Positions 33,926-43,213 of a stretch of DNA of 64,000 nucleotides are shown one piece after another. The notes beneath the pieces were generated by a model that ran no database searches, had not been told where the DNA came from, and saw nothing but the letters and a program-made list of their open reading frames with translations. Every line of letters starts with the position of its first letter. Position 1 is the first letter of the stretch. Source of the stretch: Phytopseudomonas daroniae (lineage in GTDB: Bacteria > Pseudomonadota > Gammaproteobacteria > Pseudomonadales > Pseudomonadaceae); assembly GCF_004327285.1 (NCBI RefSeq), contig NZ_QJUI01000006.1, positions 186,001-250,000 on the forward strand. The letters run 5' to 3'. Both the position numbers and the translations under genes were made by a program.

Positions 33926-34570
33926 ATGATGAACTTCCCTCCCCGCCAAATGGCGGGGACGGGTTCGGCTTGCCTGGAAAAAGTCGAACTCGTCTTTCGT
34001 GAAGAACTTCACGCCATCTACGGCCAGCTCGACTGGTTACCTGTGGCAGACGGTGAGATTCATCGCTTCCACGTCCCCGGTGATCGGGCTGGCAGCATGA
34101 ACGGCTGGTATGTGCTATTCGCCGATGGCATCGCCTCTGGCAGCTTCGGCAGCTGGAAGGCCGGCATCTCGCACACCTGGAACAGTCGGGAGCCAGTTAA
34201 CCTGCTGGAGGTCGAGCAGGTGCGCCGGCGCGTCGAACAAGCCCGACTCCAGCGGCAGGCCGAACAGCGCCAACGTCAGCAGGCCGCCGCCGAGCATGTC
34301 AACCGGCTGTGGCGTAACGCCCGTCGCGCCGATCCCGAGCATGCCTACCTAGTAGCCAAGCAGGTGCGTCCCTATAGCCTGCGCCAGCACCGTACCCGCC
34401 TGCTGGTGCCGCTCTACCACGACGGTCAACTGGTGAACCTGCAGAGCATCGCCACCGATGGTGGAAAGCTGTTCCAGGCCGGTGGCCAGGTGAAAGGCAG
34501 CTATTCGCCACTGGGCGTCATCAGCGCTGATAAACCGCTGTACGTCTGCGAGGGTTCTTGTTGGTCTTGA
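33926..34570 (+). pseudogene. Primase/helicase N-terminal fragment (P4 alpha-like), truncated
   Basis: A 214-residue open frame that matches the beginning of P4-type or plasmid-type primases: a substrate-facing N-terminal domain (WYVLFADGIASGSFGSWKAG), a charged helical linker (residues about 95-130) and the start of the Toprim region (RLLVPLYHDGQLVNLQSIAT, KLFQAGGQVKGSYSPLGV, then LYVCEG). The frame ends four residues after CEG, where Toprim motif I would continue to a full catalytic domain and then the helicase of about 500 further residues. The break coincides with the start of unrelated phage-tail sequence. The fragment cannot be a working primase. Confidence 0.8.
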
Positions 34571-34635
34571 GGCTCGATGGGCTTGTTCACCAGTTTCATT
34601 GAGAGCGCATTTCAACGGACAGATAGGAGAAAAAA

Positions 34636-35043
34636 ATGGCCGGGAAATCGCTTGGCATCCTTACCCTGGATCTGATCGCCAGGGTCGGAGCCTTCGAGCA
34701 AGGAATGGATAAGGCCGAACGCTCGGCCAAGAAGAGCGCCAAGGGCATCAAAGATTCGGCTGATCAAGCCTCTGCAGCTTGGACAGGCCTAGGGAAAATT
34801 GCAGCAGGAGCGCTGGCTGGCTTATCGGTAGGCACTGTATTCAGCACTGTAATCAACAACACCCGGCAGATGGAGCAGGAGCAAGCTCAGCTTGCAGCCG
34901 TTCTGAAATCAACAGGTGAGGCCGCAGGGTTCAGTCGTGACCATCCGCCAATTGGAGCATGGCACTGCAATGAAACTGGCCAAGCTACTGACATCCGCCC
35001 TTCATCCCGCAGTGACGGAGAAGCATCGCCGTTTGAGGAATGA
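34636..35043 (+). pseudogene. Tail tape-measure protein N-terminal fragment
   Basis: The first 100 residues (GKSLGILTLDLIARVGAFEQ, KSAKGIKDSADQASAAWTGL, VINNTRQMEQEQAQLAAVLK) are the standard start of a long-tailed-phage tape-measure protein, complete with AGGAGAAAAAA before the ATG. After STGEAAGFSRD the homology stops and the frame wanders to a stop; a real tape-measure gene runs for thousands of bases. The fragment has no place in a P4-type satellite and indicates recombination with, or deletion inside, a neighbouring prophage. Confidence 0.75.
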
Positions 35044-35267
35044 GGCGAATCTGCCCCACATCCGATTCGCTCGGGAAGCGAGCAACAAATTGGCTGCAGA
35101 TAGCTGATCGCCAAATCATGCACCGATGAGGCCTTGGTGTTCATCGGGAGCCATCGGGCTTAATCCACCAGGTCGGTAGAGGCACTTTTCATTCTGGGGG
35201 TATTTTGGGGGGTATCGACGAAAGACAACCGCCGAACAGCCCATAAATTACGGAAACCACAGACAAT
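34940..35267. other. Scar sequence between tape-measure fragment and attR
   Basis: About 330 bases of unassigned sequence. A plus-strand frame reads IRQLEHGTAMKLAKLLTSAL then HPAVTEKHRRLRNEANLPHI up to a stop at 35107; it may be the 3' end of a lost gene, but I cannot name it. The right arm sites TGGGGGTAT (35195-35203) and TGGGGGGTAT (35206-35215) follow. Confidence 0.5.
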
Positions 35268-35312
35268 GGTTCGATTCCGTCCCTGGCACCACCTTCCTTC
35301 TCAGGTGGTGCC
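35268..35312 (+). repeat. attR core with hairpin
   Basis: GGTTCGATTCCGTCCCTGG then CACCACCTT (35268-35295), one G shorter than attL. It continues into AGGTGGTGCC (35303-35312), which pairs with GGCACCACCT (35285-35294) exactly as at the left end. Confidence 0.88.
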
Positions 35313-35335
35313 AGCATCATCAGAGAAAATTAAAG

Positions 35336-35358
35336 AACCGGCCTTGAGCCGGTTTTTT
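35336..35358 (+). terminator. Probable original tRNA-Phe terminator
   Basis: AACCGGC (35336-35342) and GCCGGTT (35348-35354) with a five-base loop, followed by T residues. As it lies outside attR it is likely to be the terminator that followed tRNA-Phe before the island arrived. Confidence 0.8.
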
Positions 35359-35475
35359 ATTGCCTGCGAAAAAGTACCGTCCAGCCGACAGCCTGAACAC
35401 GCCAGCAAGGTGCCCCTCAAAAATGGACAGGCCTCGCGCCCTTCGTGCCGAGCCTGAACGTAGCAGGAGCCAGCC

Positions 35476-35685
35476 ATGCATATTGTCTCGAGCGCCGCCA
35501 ACGACCCGACGTTTCCACCGGTCGACCCCCAAGAAGACCCGATCAACGATCCGGGCAACGAAGATCCGGGCTCCGGTATCGACGAACCGGACACCCCGAT
35601 TCGGCCCGCTGTACCTCCCCACGAACCGGATCGTCCCCAGCGCCCCGTACAAGACCCGGGAAGATCCAATCCAGAGAAACGTTAG
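35476..35685 (+). CDS. Proline- and aspartate-rich 69-aa hypothetical protein
   Basis: The ATG at 35476 is preceded by AGGAG at a good distance. The product is of very low complexity (DPTFPPVDPQEDPINDPGNE and similar), with no hydrophobic core, signal peptide or cysteine, so it should be disordered. Similar Pro/Asp-rich mini-proteins occur scattered in Pseudomonas. It is the first gene outside the island; whether it is translated is uncertain. Confidence 0.5.
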   Translation: MHIVSSAANDPTFPPVDPQEDPINDPGNEDPGSGIDEPDTPIRPAVPPHEPDRPQRPVQDPGRSNPEKR

Positions 35686-36068
35686 TCATCCTGCAGCGAC
35701 AGCCCACACACCGTAGGCTGCTTGAGCGAAGCGATACCCAGGGCGGGGCCGGAGATGGCGAGCATTCCAGCGCGCGTGGAGCCGCACTCCCACGGCGAGG
35801 AGGCTGACGTGACTTCGCGCAGTGGCCCACAGCCGGGTCGCCTCGGATTCCCTGTGTGGGCGCGTCGTATTTTGCGATGGAACGGTGAGATCGCCTGGTG
35901 GGTTACAGCGCGTTGGGATGGATGGCAACCGCTACCTTGAGGCGCACCTAACCCACCCTACGAGAATCGTGCGCCGTAGCTCGGGTTGTTTCACAAGGCC
36001 CGTGGCGGATTAATCTGCATACTCAGAACGGTTCTTGTGGGTTGGCTCACTGCCCGGCTTCCGGCTTT
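35686..36068. other. 383-bp spacer with two dispersed repeats
   Basis: Contains a REP-like copy beginning CGTAGGCTGCTTGAGCGAAG (about 35712-35750) and a palindromic copy from GGTGGGTTA (35898-35906) to TAACCCACCCTACG ending at 35962. No credible gene. It separates the island region from the convergent signalling operon. Confidence 0.5.
35896..35962. repeat. Dispersed palindromic intergenic repeat, copy 3
   Basis: TGGTGGGTTACAGCGCG on the left pairs imperfectly with GCGCACCTAACCCACC on the right, followed by CTACG. It is related to the CGTAGGGTGGA / TCCACCCTACG element at 19135-19212. Confidence 0.55.
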
Positions 36069-37307
36069 TTACTCCTTAGCTTCGACCTTGCCGGCAGAGT
36101 GAGCGCAATCCATATCCGCATGCTTGCCGCGCGGCAGCCACAAGCTGAACAGCGAGCCCTGCCCCAGACTGCTTTGCACCTCGATACTCCCACCGTGCGC
36201 CTTGACGATCTGCTCGGAGATAAACAGCCCCAGACCCAGCCCCGCCACCGATTCGCTGCTCACGGCGCGCTCGAACTGCTGGAAGATGCGCCGCTGGTTC
36301 TCCAGGGAGATACCGATACCGTGGTCGCGCACGTCGATACGCACACCATCATCCTCGGCCCTCGCGCGCACTTCGATGGGGCGGCCCGCGCCGTAACGCA
36401 GTGCGTTACTGAGCAGGTTGCTGATGACCTGTTCGACCCGGAACTGATCCCAACTGCCGCACAGTACTTCGTCACAGTCGAGCTGCAATTCGCAGCCGGC
36501 CACTTCCATCTGCTGGGCGAAGTTTTCCGCGACGTTGCGTACGGTCTGCGCCAGATCGAAATCCACCGGACGGATCGACAGCTTGCCGGTGCGGATACGC
36601 GACACGTCGAGCATGTCCTCGATCAGGCGGATCAGGCTGTGGATCTGTCGTTCGTCACGATCGAACATGGCCTTGAGCTTGTCGTCGCTGAAGGCCGCCA
36701 TATTGCCCCTGGAAAGGTGCATCTTGCGCAACTGGGTATCGAGGATCAGGCCGTTGAGCGGGGTGCGCAGCTCGTGGGAGACGATCGACATGAAATCGTC
36801 GCGCATGCGCACCGCGTGCTGCAGTTCGCCCTGGGTGGCACGCAGTTCGCCGAGCAGCGCATCCTGCTCCTTGCGTGCCTGCTCCAGGGCCTCCAACTGT
36901 CGCGTCATCACTTTGCGCTGACGGTACAGGTCGACGAACACCGCGACCTTGCTCTGCACCGCCTGGATATCCAGCGGTTTGTAGAGAAAGTCCACCGCAC
37001 CACTTTCGTAGCCCTTGAAGGCGTAGTTCATCTCCCGGCCGGCGGCGCTGACGAAGACGATGGGGATGTGCTTGGTCTTTTCCGTACCGCGCATCAGTTC
37101 GGCCAGCTCGAAGCCGTTCATGCCGGGCATTTGCACGTCAAGGATGGCCAGGGCAAACTCGTGCTCGAGCAACAGCACCAGCGCGTCGTCGGCACATTGC
37201 GCCTTGAACACCTCGCGACCATCACGGCGGATCAGCGCCTCCAGGGCCAGCAGGTTTTCCGGCAGGTCATCGACGATCAGTAGTTTGCATCCGGTGCTAC
37301 TCAGCAT
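36069..37307 (-). CDS. Receiver-histidine kinase protein (response regulator fused to kinase)
   Basis: A 412-residue cytoplasmic protein. An N-terminal receiver (Asp57 in ILDVQMPGMNG; Asp13-Asp14 at the acidic pocket) is joined by a coiled coil (about 125-170) to a HisKA domain with His178 ([14 protein letters not shown]) and an HATPase domain (NLLSNALRYG, RDHGIGI, GLGLGLFI). The reversed order, receiver first, suggests that it is controlled by phosphorylation from another kinase. It is the last gene of the four-gene operon and its start overlaps cheB by seven bases. Confidence 0.93.
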   Translation of the reverse strand: MLSSTGCKLLIVDDLPENLLALEALIRRDGREVFKAQCADDALVLLLEHEFALAILDVQMPGMNGFELAELMRGTEKTKHIPIVFVSAAGREMNYAFKGYESGAVDFLYKPLDIQAVQSKVAVFVDLYRQRKVMTRQLEALEQARKEQDALLGELRATQGELQHAVRMRDDFMSIVSHELRTPLNGLILDTQLRKMHLSRGNMAAFSDDKLKAMFDRDERQIHSLIRLIEDMLDVSRIRTGKLSIRPVDFDLAQTVRNVAENFAQQMEVAGCELQLDCDEVLCGSWDQFRVEQVISNLLSNALRYGAGRPIEVRARAEDDGVRIDVRDHGIGISLENQRRIFQQFERAVSSESVAGLGLGLFISEQIVKAHGGSIEVQSSLGQGSLFSLWLPRGKHADMDCAHSAGKVEAKE

Positions 37308-37888
37308 GGGCGTGAGTCCAGTTCGGCTAACAATGCGAGAATCCCCCGCAAAGAAAGAATGTAATCGGGACGATGCAGTGCCAGCGCCGCTTCGGGCATG
37401 CTCGGAACCTGTGCCTCCTGCGGATCTTGCACCACGGTCACACCACCCCGCTGTTTTATTGTGCTCAGGCCGATGGCGCCGTCCTGATTGGCGCCGGTCA
37501 GCAGTATGCCCATCACGTTGGCGCCGTAGGTATCGGCGGCCGATTCGAACAGGTAATCGATCGACGGCCGCGAATAGTGCAGTGGCTCATCGCGACTGTA
37601 GGAAAAGCACCGATCGGATTCGATGCCCAGATGGTAACCGGGCGCCGAGAAATACAGCGTTCCCGGCTGCAGCGCTTCCTTGTCCTGCGCTTCCTTCACC
37701 CGCAGAGCCAGACGCTGGCCGAACAGGACAGGCAACAGGCTTTCACGGCTGTCGGGCAGGTGCAGCACCACCACCAGCGGTAAACCGTAGTCGGCCGGCA
37801 GCCCCTCGAGCAGCGTCAACAGCGCCTCGACGCCGCCTGCCGATGCACCGATCACTATCGCGTCGAGTGTCTGTGCTTGCGTATTCAT
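37301..37888 (-). CDS. cheB: CheB-type methylesterase domain protein without receiver
   Basis: A 195-residue stand-alone CheB catalytic domain. Ser16 (GASAGGVEAL), His43 (VVLHLP) and Asp137 (LLTGANQDGA) form the expected triad. The N-terminal receiver that regulates canonical CheB is absent, so activity must be controlled otherwise. No chemoreceptor gene is in the window, so the substrate may be distant receptors or a non-chemotaxis protein. It overlaps cheR by four bases and the downstream kinase gene by seven. Confidence 0.9.
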   Translation of the reverse strand: MNTQAQTLDAIVIGASAGGVEALLTLLEGLPADYGLPLVVVLHLPDSRESLLPVLFGQRLALRVKEAQDKEALQPGTLYFSAPGYHLGIESDRCFSYSRDEPLHYSRPSIDYLFESAADTYGANVMGILLTGANQDGAIGLSTIKQRGGVTVVQDPQEAQVPSMPEAALALHRPDYILSLRGILALLAELDSRPC

Positions 37889-38703
37889 AGCTTGCGAAAC
37901 AACCGTTCCTGCCGGTTGAGCGCTTCGAAGCGCTCGGCATAGGCCGAGAAATCCAGGCTTTCCTTACTGCCCAGGCCGAGAAAGGCACGGTGACCGAGGG
38001 ACTCGTGGAACAGCCCGAAGGCACGATCCTGCAGGGCCTTGTTGAAATAGATCAGAACATTGCGGCAGGAGATGAACTGGGTTTCCGAGAACACGCTGTC
38101 GGTGGCCAGGCTGTGGTCGGCGAACGTCACGTTGGCACACAGGAAGCGATCGAACAGCGCACCGTCGTAAGCCGCCGTGAAGTAGTCGGAAAGCGAACCC
38201 TTGCCTCCTGCGCGCTGATAGTTCTCGCTGTACAGGCGCATGCTGTCGATGGGGAAGATGCCCTTCCTGGCCTTGTCCAGCGAGTGTGGGTTGATGTCGG
38301 TGGCGTAGATGATCGAACGCTCCAGCAGCCCTTCCTCGTGCAGCAGAATGGCCAGGGAATACACCTCCTCACCCGTGCTGCAGCCAGCCACCCACAGTTT
38401 GAGCGACGGATAGGTGCGCAGGAACGGCACCACTTCCTGGCGTAGCGCCAGGAAGTAGGACGGGTCGCGGAACATCTCGCTGACCGGGATGGTGAGGAAC
38501 TGCAGTAGCTGCATGAACGCTGCCGGGTCGTGAATGATCCGTGCCTGCAAGGCGGAGATGCTCGAACAGTCGAACTGGCGCATGGCGTGCACCATCCGGC
38601 GCTTCAGCGAAGAGCCGGAGTAATCACGAAAATCGTAGCTGTATTGCAGGTAGATCGCCTCGATCAGCAGACGCAGCTCGATATCCTGCGTACGGTTGGG
38701 CAT
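37885..38703 (-). CDS. cheR: CheR-type protein-glutamate methyltransferase
   Basis: A 272-residue SAM-dependent methyltransferase. The all-helical N-terminal domain ([20 protein letters not shown]) is followed by the catalytic domain with the SAM-binding motif [19 protein letters not shown] and the [13 protein letters not shown] motif. It would add methyl groups to receptor glutamates, opposed by the CheB protein encoded next. The start is one base beyond the stop of the hybrid kinase gene. No tetratricopeptide extension is present. Confidence 0.92.
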   Translation of the reverse strand: MPNRTQDIELRLLIEAIYLQYSYDFRDYSGSSLKRRMVHAMRQFDCSSISALQARIIHDPAAFMQLLQFLTIPVSEMFRDPSYFLALRQEVVPFLRTYPSLKLWVAGCSTGEEVYSLAILLHEEGLLERSIIYATDINPHSLDKARKGIFPIDSMRLYSENYQRAGGKGSLSDYFTAAYDGALFDRFLCANVTFADHSLATDSVFSETQFISCRNVLIYFNKALQDRAFGLFHESLGHRAFLGLGSKESLDFSAYAERFEALNRQERLFRKL

Positions 38704-38704
38704 G

Positions 38705-41700
38705 TCAGATGCGCTCCAGCTTCGGCAACCAGACGCGGATCAGCGAGAACAGGCGATCCAGGTCGATGGGCTTGGCCAGGTAATCGTTGGCACCGGCTTT
38801 CATGCACAGATCCTGATCGTCCTTCATCGCCTTGGCAGTCACCGCGATGATCGGCAGTTTGCGCCAGCGCGGGTTTTCGCGGATGCGCCGGGTGGCTTCG
38901 TAGCCGTCCATCTCGGGCATCATCACGTCCATCAGCACCAGGTCGATGTCGCTCACCGCGTCCAGCTTGTCGATGGCTTCGCGGCCATTGCGCGCCACCT
39001 CGACCTGGGCTCCCTTGTGCTCCAGAGCGCTGGTGAGGGCGAAGATATTACGCACGTCGTCATCGACCAGCAGGATGCGCCGGCCCTCGAACACCTTGTC
39101 ACGGCTGCGCGCGGTCTTGAGCATGGTCTGCCGTTCGCTGGACAGTTCCGACTCGACCATGTGCAGGAACAGGGTGACTTCGTCGAGCAGCCGCTCGGGC
39201 GAACGAGCGCCCTTGATGATGATCGAGCGCGAATACTTGAGCAGCTCGGCTTCCTCGATACGAGTCAGGTTGCGCCCGGTGTAGACGATCACCGGCGGGA
39301 AGGAACGGATGTTCTCGCTGCCCATGCGTGCCAGCAGCTCGTCGCCCTGCATGTCCGGCAGTTTGAGGTCGATGATCATGCAATCGAAGATGTGGTGGCG
39401 CAGTTGCTCCAGGGCCTGCTCTCCACACTCGACGGCGACGATTTCGATGTCGTCATCACCGATCAGCCGAGCGATGCTGTCGCGCTGCAGCTTGTCGTCC
39501 TCGACCACCAGCACGCGTTTCATCTTCTGTGTCAGGCGTGCCTCGAGCTTGCTGAATACCCCCTTGAGCTGGTCGCGGGTAGCGGGCTTCAACGCATAAC
39601 CGACGGCACCCATTTGCAGCGCGGCCTCGGCCATGTCCTCGACGGAAATCACGTGCACCGGAATATGCCGGGTGCCCGGGTTCTCCTTGAGGCGCTGCAA
39701 TACCGACAGGCCGGAAACGTCCGGCAGACGCATGTCCAGCAGGATGGCGTCGGGATGATGGGTGGTCGCCAGGTTCAAGCCGTCTTCGGCGCAGTGGGCG
39801 ACCAGGCAGCGGTAATCCAGCTCATGGGCCAGGTCGTAGAGGATGTGGGCGAACTGCGGTTCGTCCTCGATCACCAGCACGCAACGGCCGCCCAGTACCG
39901 ACATGCCGCGGTCGTCGGGAAAGGTCGGGATGCTTTTTTCCACAACATCCTTAACCGGCTCGGGCGCACGCGGTGCGTAACTACGAGCGACAGTTGCCGG
40001 CTCTGCAGGCACCATCTCGCTCTCGGTATCCAGCGGCGAATAATTCTGCGGCAGTACCAGGGTGAATACGCTGCCCTGCCCCGGCACGCTGGAAACACTG
40101 ATAGAGCCGCCCAGCAGCACCGCCAGATCGCGGGAAATCGACAGGCCCAGACCGGTGCCGCCGAAGCGTCGGTTGGTGGTACCGTCGGCCTGGCGGAAGG
40201 CCTCGAAGATGTACTCCTGCTGATCGTCGCGAATGCCGATGCCACTGTCGTGCACGGCGAACGACACACCATCGTCGACACGGCTGACGCTCAGGCTGAC
40301 CGCCCCCTGCTCGGTGAACTTGATGGCGTTGGATAGCAGGTTCTTGAGGATCTGCTCGACACGCAAACGATCCGTGTACAGCGAGCGCGGCACGTCTTCG
40401 GCGACCTGCACACTGAAACCCAGATTTTTCTCTCCGGCCAGCGGCTGGAAGGTGCTATCGAGGCTTTGCGCGAGGCGCAGCACGTTGGCATTTTCGGGAC
40501 GCAGGTCGAGCTTGCCGGCCTCGACCTTGGAGATATCGAGGATATCGTTGATCAGGTTGAGCAGGTCGTTGCCGGCCGAGTAGATCGAGTCGGCGAACTT
40601 GACCTGCTCGGCGTCCAGGTTGCCCTTGGGGTTGTCGGAGAGCAACTTGGCCAGAATCAGCGAGCTGTTCAGCGGCGTGCGCAGCTCGTGGGACATGTTG
40701 GCGAGGAATTCGGATTTGTAGCGGCTGGCGCGCTGCAGCTCTTCGGCGTGCTCTTCCAGCTGCTCCTGGACAACGCGCAGGGCACTGTTGCGATCGTCCA
40801 GGGCATCACGTTGCGACGACAACTGCTCGTTGGTCTGCTCCAGTTCCGCCTGCTGGGTTTCGAGGTACGCCTGGGACTCCTTGAGCGCCCGCGACTGCTC
40901 TTCCAACTCCTCGTTGGCGGTCTTCAATTCTTCCTGCTGTACCTGCAGCTCTTCGTTGAGCTGCTGGGTTTCGGCGAGGATTTCCTGCAGACGATGACGG
41001 TAGCGGGCGGCCTCGACCGAGGCACCGACACTCGAAGCGACCTGCGTCAGGAACTCGCCATCACGTTCGCTCAGCGGGCGCAGGAAGCCCAGCTCGATCA
41101 CGCCATTGACCTCGCCATCGTTATCGATAGGCAGCAGCGCCACCGTCAGCGGCTCGCCGTGGCCCAGACCCGAGCTGACCTTGAGGTAATCGGCAGGCAG
41201 TTGATCGAGGGTCAGCAGCCGACGACTCTGAGCCACCTGGCCGACCAGGCCTTCTGCGCTGTAGAACGACTGCTCGGCCTTCTCCTGTTCGCGGGAAAAA
41301 CCGTAGGACGCGACGCGGCGCAAACCGCCATGCTCTTCACGCACATAAAGAGCGCCAACCGCCGCTCCCAGATGACTGGCCAGAAACTCCAGCATGTTGC
41401 GGCCAAGCACTGGCAGCGCCTGCTGGCCAATCAGCCGCTCGGCCATTTCGGTCTGGCCACTGCGTAACCAGGCCTGGGCCTGCAGGCGCTCGTTGTGTTC
41501 GTCCTGCTTCTTGAGGATGGTGCCGTAGGTGTTCGTCAGGCTCAACAGTTCACGGCGCCCGAACAGCGCGAGCCCACCGCTGAACAGCAGGGTGAAGAGC
41601 AGGAACAGGCCGATGGTGATGGTGGCCGTGTTGGTGGCGGCGTCATTGCGCTCTTTGCGCAGGCGCTGCTCATGGACGACGAAATCCGAGTACTCGGCGC

Positions 41701-42175
41701 GGATGGCGTCGGTCAGCTGCTTGCCGCGGCCATCGCGTACCGGATCGAGGAAATTGCCGCCTTCGCGCTTGGCGGCGATCGCCGTTTGCGCAAAGACATT
41801 CCACTCGTCCTGCAGCGCCGCGATACTGCGCAGGCGGTCGATCTGCAGCGGGTTGTCCGCGACCAGCTCGGAGAGAATTTCCATCTCGGCCTTGATACGT
41901 GGCCTGGCGACTTCGAAAGGCTCCAGGAAGCGCGCATCGCCAGACAGCAGATAACCGCGAAAGCCGGTCTCCTGGTCGATCGACAGCTTCAAGCCTTCAT
42001 TGGCGTTGTTGAGCACCCGGTCGGTGTGCTGCACCCAGCCAAGCACATTGAGCAGATAGCCGATCAGCATCACGAAGAAGATCGCGCTGATCACCCCCAC
42101 GCCAAGCGGCAAGGCGACGTTACGCCTGAGAATGCGCTTGAAGCTGTTCTCATCGATGGAAGAGGTGTTGGTCAT
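38705..42175 (-). CDS. Hybrid sensor histidine kinase: CHASE3-GAF-HisKA-HATPase-three receivers
   Basis: A 1156-residue membrane kinase. Two membrane segments (about 20-48 and 184-206) enclose a CHASE3-like periplasmic domain with the typical [18 protein letters not shown] domain (about 250-390) precedes a long coiled coil (395-485). The HisKA phosphosite is His496 ([14 protein letters not shown]), followed by the ATPase domain to about 710. Three receivers have phospho-acceptor aspartates Asp814, Asp936 and Asp1083; the second departs from consensus at its Thr/Lys end (VIVYTGRNL). It heads the operon with cheR, cheB and the second kinase gene. Confidence 0.94.
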   Translation of the reverse strand: MTNTSSIDENSFKRILRRNVALPLGVGVISAIFFVMLIGYLLNVLGWVQHTDRVLNNANEGLKLSIDQETGFRGYLLSGDARFLEPFEVARPRIKAEMEILSELVADNPLQIDRLRSIAALQDEWNVFAQTAIAAKREGGNFLDPVRDGRGKQLTDAIRAEYSDFVVHEQRLRKERNDAATNTATITIGLFLLFTLLFSGGLALFGRRELLSLTNTYGTILKKQDEHNERLQAQAWLRSGQTEMAERLIGQQALPVLGRNMLEFLASHLGAAVGALYVREEHGGLRRVASYGFSREQEKAEQSFYSAEGLVGQVAQSRRLLTLDQLPADYLKVSSGLGHGEPLTVALLPIDNDGEVNGVIELGFLRPLSERDGEFLTQVASSVGASVEAARYRHRLQEILAETQQLNEELQVQQEELKTANEELEEQSRALKESQAYLETQQAELEQTNEQLSSQRDALDDRNSALRVVQEQLEEHAEELQRASRYKSEFLANMSHELRTPLNSSLILAKLLSDNPKGNLDAEQVKFADSIYSAGNDLLNLINDILDISKVEAGKLDLRPENANVLRLAQSLDSTFQPLAGEKNLGFSVQVAEDVPRSLYTDRLRVEQILKNLLSNAIKFTEQGAVSLSVSRVDDGVSFAVHDSGIGIRDDQQEYIFEAFRQADGTTNRRFGGTGLGLSISRDLAVLLGGSISVSSVPGQGSVFTLVLPQNYSPLDTESEMVPAEPATVARSYAPRAPEPVKDVVEKSIPTFPDDRGMSVLGGRCVLVIEDEPQFAHILYDLAHELDYRCLVAHCAEDGLNLATTHHPDAILLDMRLPDVSGLSVLQRLKENPGTRHIPVHVISVEDMAEAALQMGAVGYALKPATRDQLKGVFSKLEARLTQKMKRVLVVEDDKLQRDSIARLIGDDDIEIVAVECGEQALEQLRHHIFDCMIIDLKLPDMQGDELLARMGSENIRSFPPVIVYTGRNLTRIEEAELLKYSRSIIIKGARSPERLLDEVTLFLHMVESELSSERQTMLKTARSRDKVFEGRRILLVDDDVRNIFALTSALEHKGAQVEVARNGREAIDKLDAVSDIDLVLMDVMMPEMDGYEATRRIRENPRWRKLPIIAVTAKAMKDDQDLCMKAGANDYLAKPIDLDRLFSLIRVWLPKLERI

Positions 42176-42546
42176 CTGAAATCCCTGGCCACGGTTGGCT
42201 TATGCATGGAACTGCACGGTTATTCGCTAAACGGCCGATGTTAATGCGCTGGCTGAACTTTATCCAACGCTCAGCGCTCGGCGGCCCGCGCGCTTGGATA
42301 GCGCTTGCGGATGCAGGGTTCGACTTATTTTTTCTCGAGCGCGGCAGAGACTTCGCCCACCCACGCCAATCTGTAAATACGATAATTTTCAGCCCAGCGG
42401 CACGCTCTCGGTGCATATCACGCACCCGATTCGTGCCATGCTAATCGGCCCGCCGTCCCATGCGGCTTCGAGACTCGATCGAACACAGGGCTAACCGCTC
42501 CGCTACCTCGATCCACAGTTTCACCATCCTTTACCGAGGTAACGCT
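42176..42546. other. Divergent promoter region of the signalling locus
   Basis: About 370 bases between the hybrid kinase operon and the divergent response regulator gene; it should contain both promoters. Several short frames show no coding character. I could not pick out a reliable sigma-70 or sigma-54 element. Confidence 0.4.
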
Positions 42547-42942
42547 GTGTCAGACCAAGCTCCCAACGCATCGCCTACCGGCCAGCGCATTCTGCTGGTG
42601 GAAGATTCCGATGTGGTGCGCATGCTCACCGTGGAAGTGCTCGAAGAGCTCGACTACAGCGTGATCGAAGCCGGCGAGGCACAACAGGCGTTACAGGTAT
42701 TGCGTAGCGATGAGCACATCGACCTGCTGATGACCGACATCGGCCTGCCCGGCATGAACGGCCAGGAGCTGGCCATCGCGGCCCGGCAACTGCGCCCGGA
42801 TCTGAAAGTTCTGTTCGCCAGCGGTTATGCGGAAAGCGTCGAGATCGACAAGAGCGAGCCGGCGACCCGCACCGACATCATCGGTAAACCTTTTTCTCTC
42901 GATGCCCTGCGCGACAAGGTTCAGGGCATGCTTGGCATCTGA
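42547..42942 (+). CDS. Single-domain response regulator
   Basis: A 131-residue protein starting at GTG 42547, preceded by GAGGT; the longer frame upstream has no ribosome site. It is only a receiver: acidic residues in LLVEDSDVV, the phospho-acceptor in LLMTDIGLPGMNG, and the Lys in IGKPFSLDAL. There is no output domain. Being divergent from the hybrid kinase/CheR/CheB operon, it probably takes phosphate from those kinases and acts by protein contact, like CheY or a receiver in a phosphorelay. The C-terminus resembles receivers paired with large hybrid kinases. Confidence 0.9.
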   Translation: MSDQAPNASPTGQRILLVEDSDVVRMLTVEVLEELDYSVIEAGEAQQALQVLRSDEHIDLLMTDIGLPGMNGQELAIAARQLRPDLKVLFASGYAESVEIDKSEPATRTDIIGKPFSLDALRDKVQGMLGI

Positions 42943-43213
42943 CAGTCCTGCCCCCAGATCGGCCAAACAGCCCATTGGCACTGGAATTGCGAGGCGGATA
43001 TGAGTAGGGTTCGCGTCTTTTTGAAAATGTAGTCTGCATTGCCCTGTTTTTGCGGCGGGGCGACAAGCAACTGCGATGATGCGACACCCCCGTAACCGTA
43101 GCGGCAGCGGGCCAGCAGCACCCTTGGCGCCCTCTGGAGCCTATGCTAGGTTTGCAGCCCAAAGCCCTGCCGCTCACGGATCCCATCCGCATAAGAATTA
43201 AGAGGACTGCTTG
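42943..43213. other. Promoter region of the amino-acid ABC operon
   Basis: A 271-base gap between the response regulator and the ABC operon. A TATGCT element near 43142-43147 could be the -10 box, but no matching -35 is convincing. No gene, repeat or clear terminator was found. Confidence 0.3.

Larger units (their letters stand above)
29504..35295 (+). mobile_element. Decayed P4-type satellite island integrated at tRNA-Phe
   Basis: The element runs from the att core inside tRNA-Phe (29555-29583) to the second copy at 35268-35295. It encodes a tyrosine integrase next to the tRNA, an AlpA-like regulator, a P4-CI-like RNA region, tiny overlapping ORFs, a primase truncated at its Toprim motif and a tape-measure fragment. 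Repeats TGGGGGTAT near both ends look like integrase arm sites. With the primase broken and no helicase or packaging genes, it can hardly replicate by itself. Excision might still be possible because integrase and both ends are present. Confidence 0.85.

Noticed and set aside
29872..35295. Island as an integrative conjugative element
   Set aside because: No relaxase, type IV secretion or coupling protein gene. The P4-type gene order and small size fit a phage satellite.
42176..42546. Short open frames between the signalling genes (for example 42202-42444)
   Set aside because: No ribosome site, no recognisable motif and no codon pattern like the neighbours.
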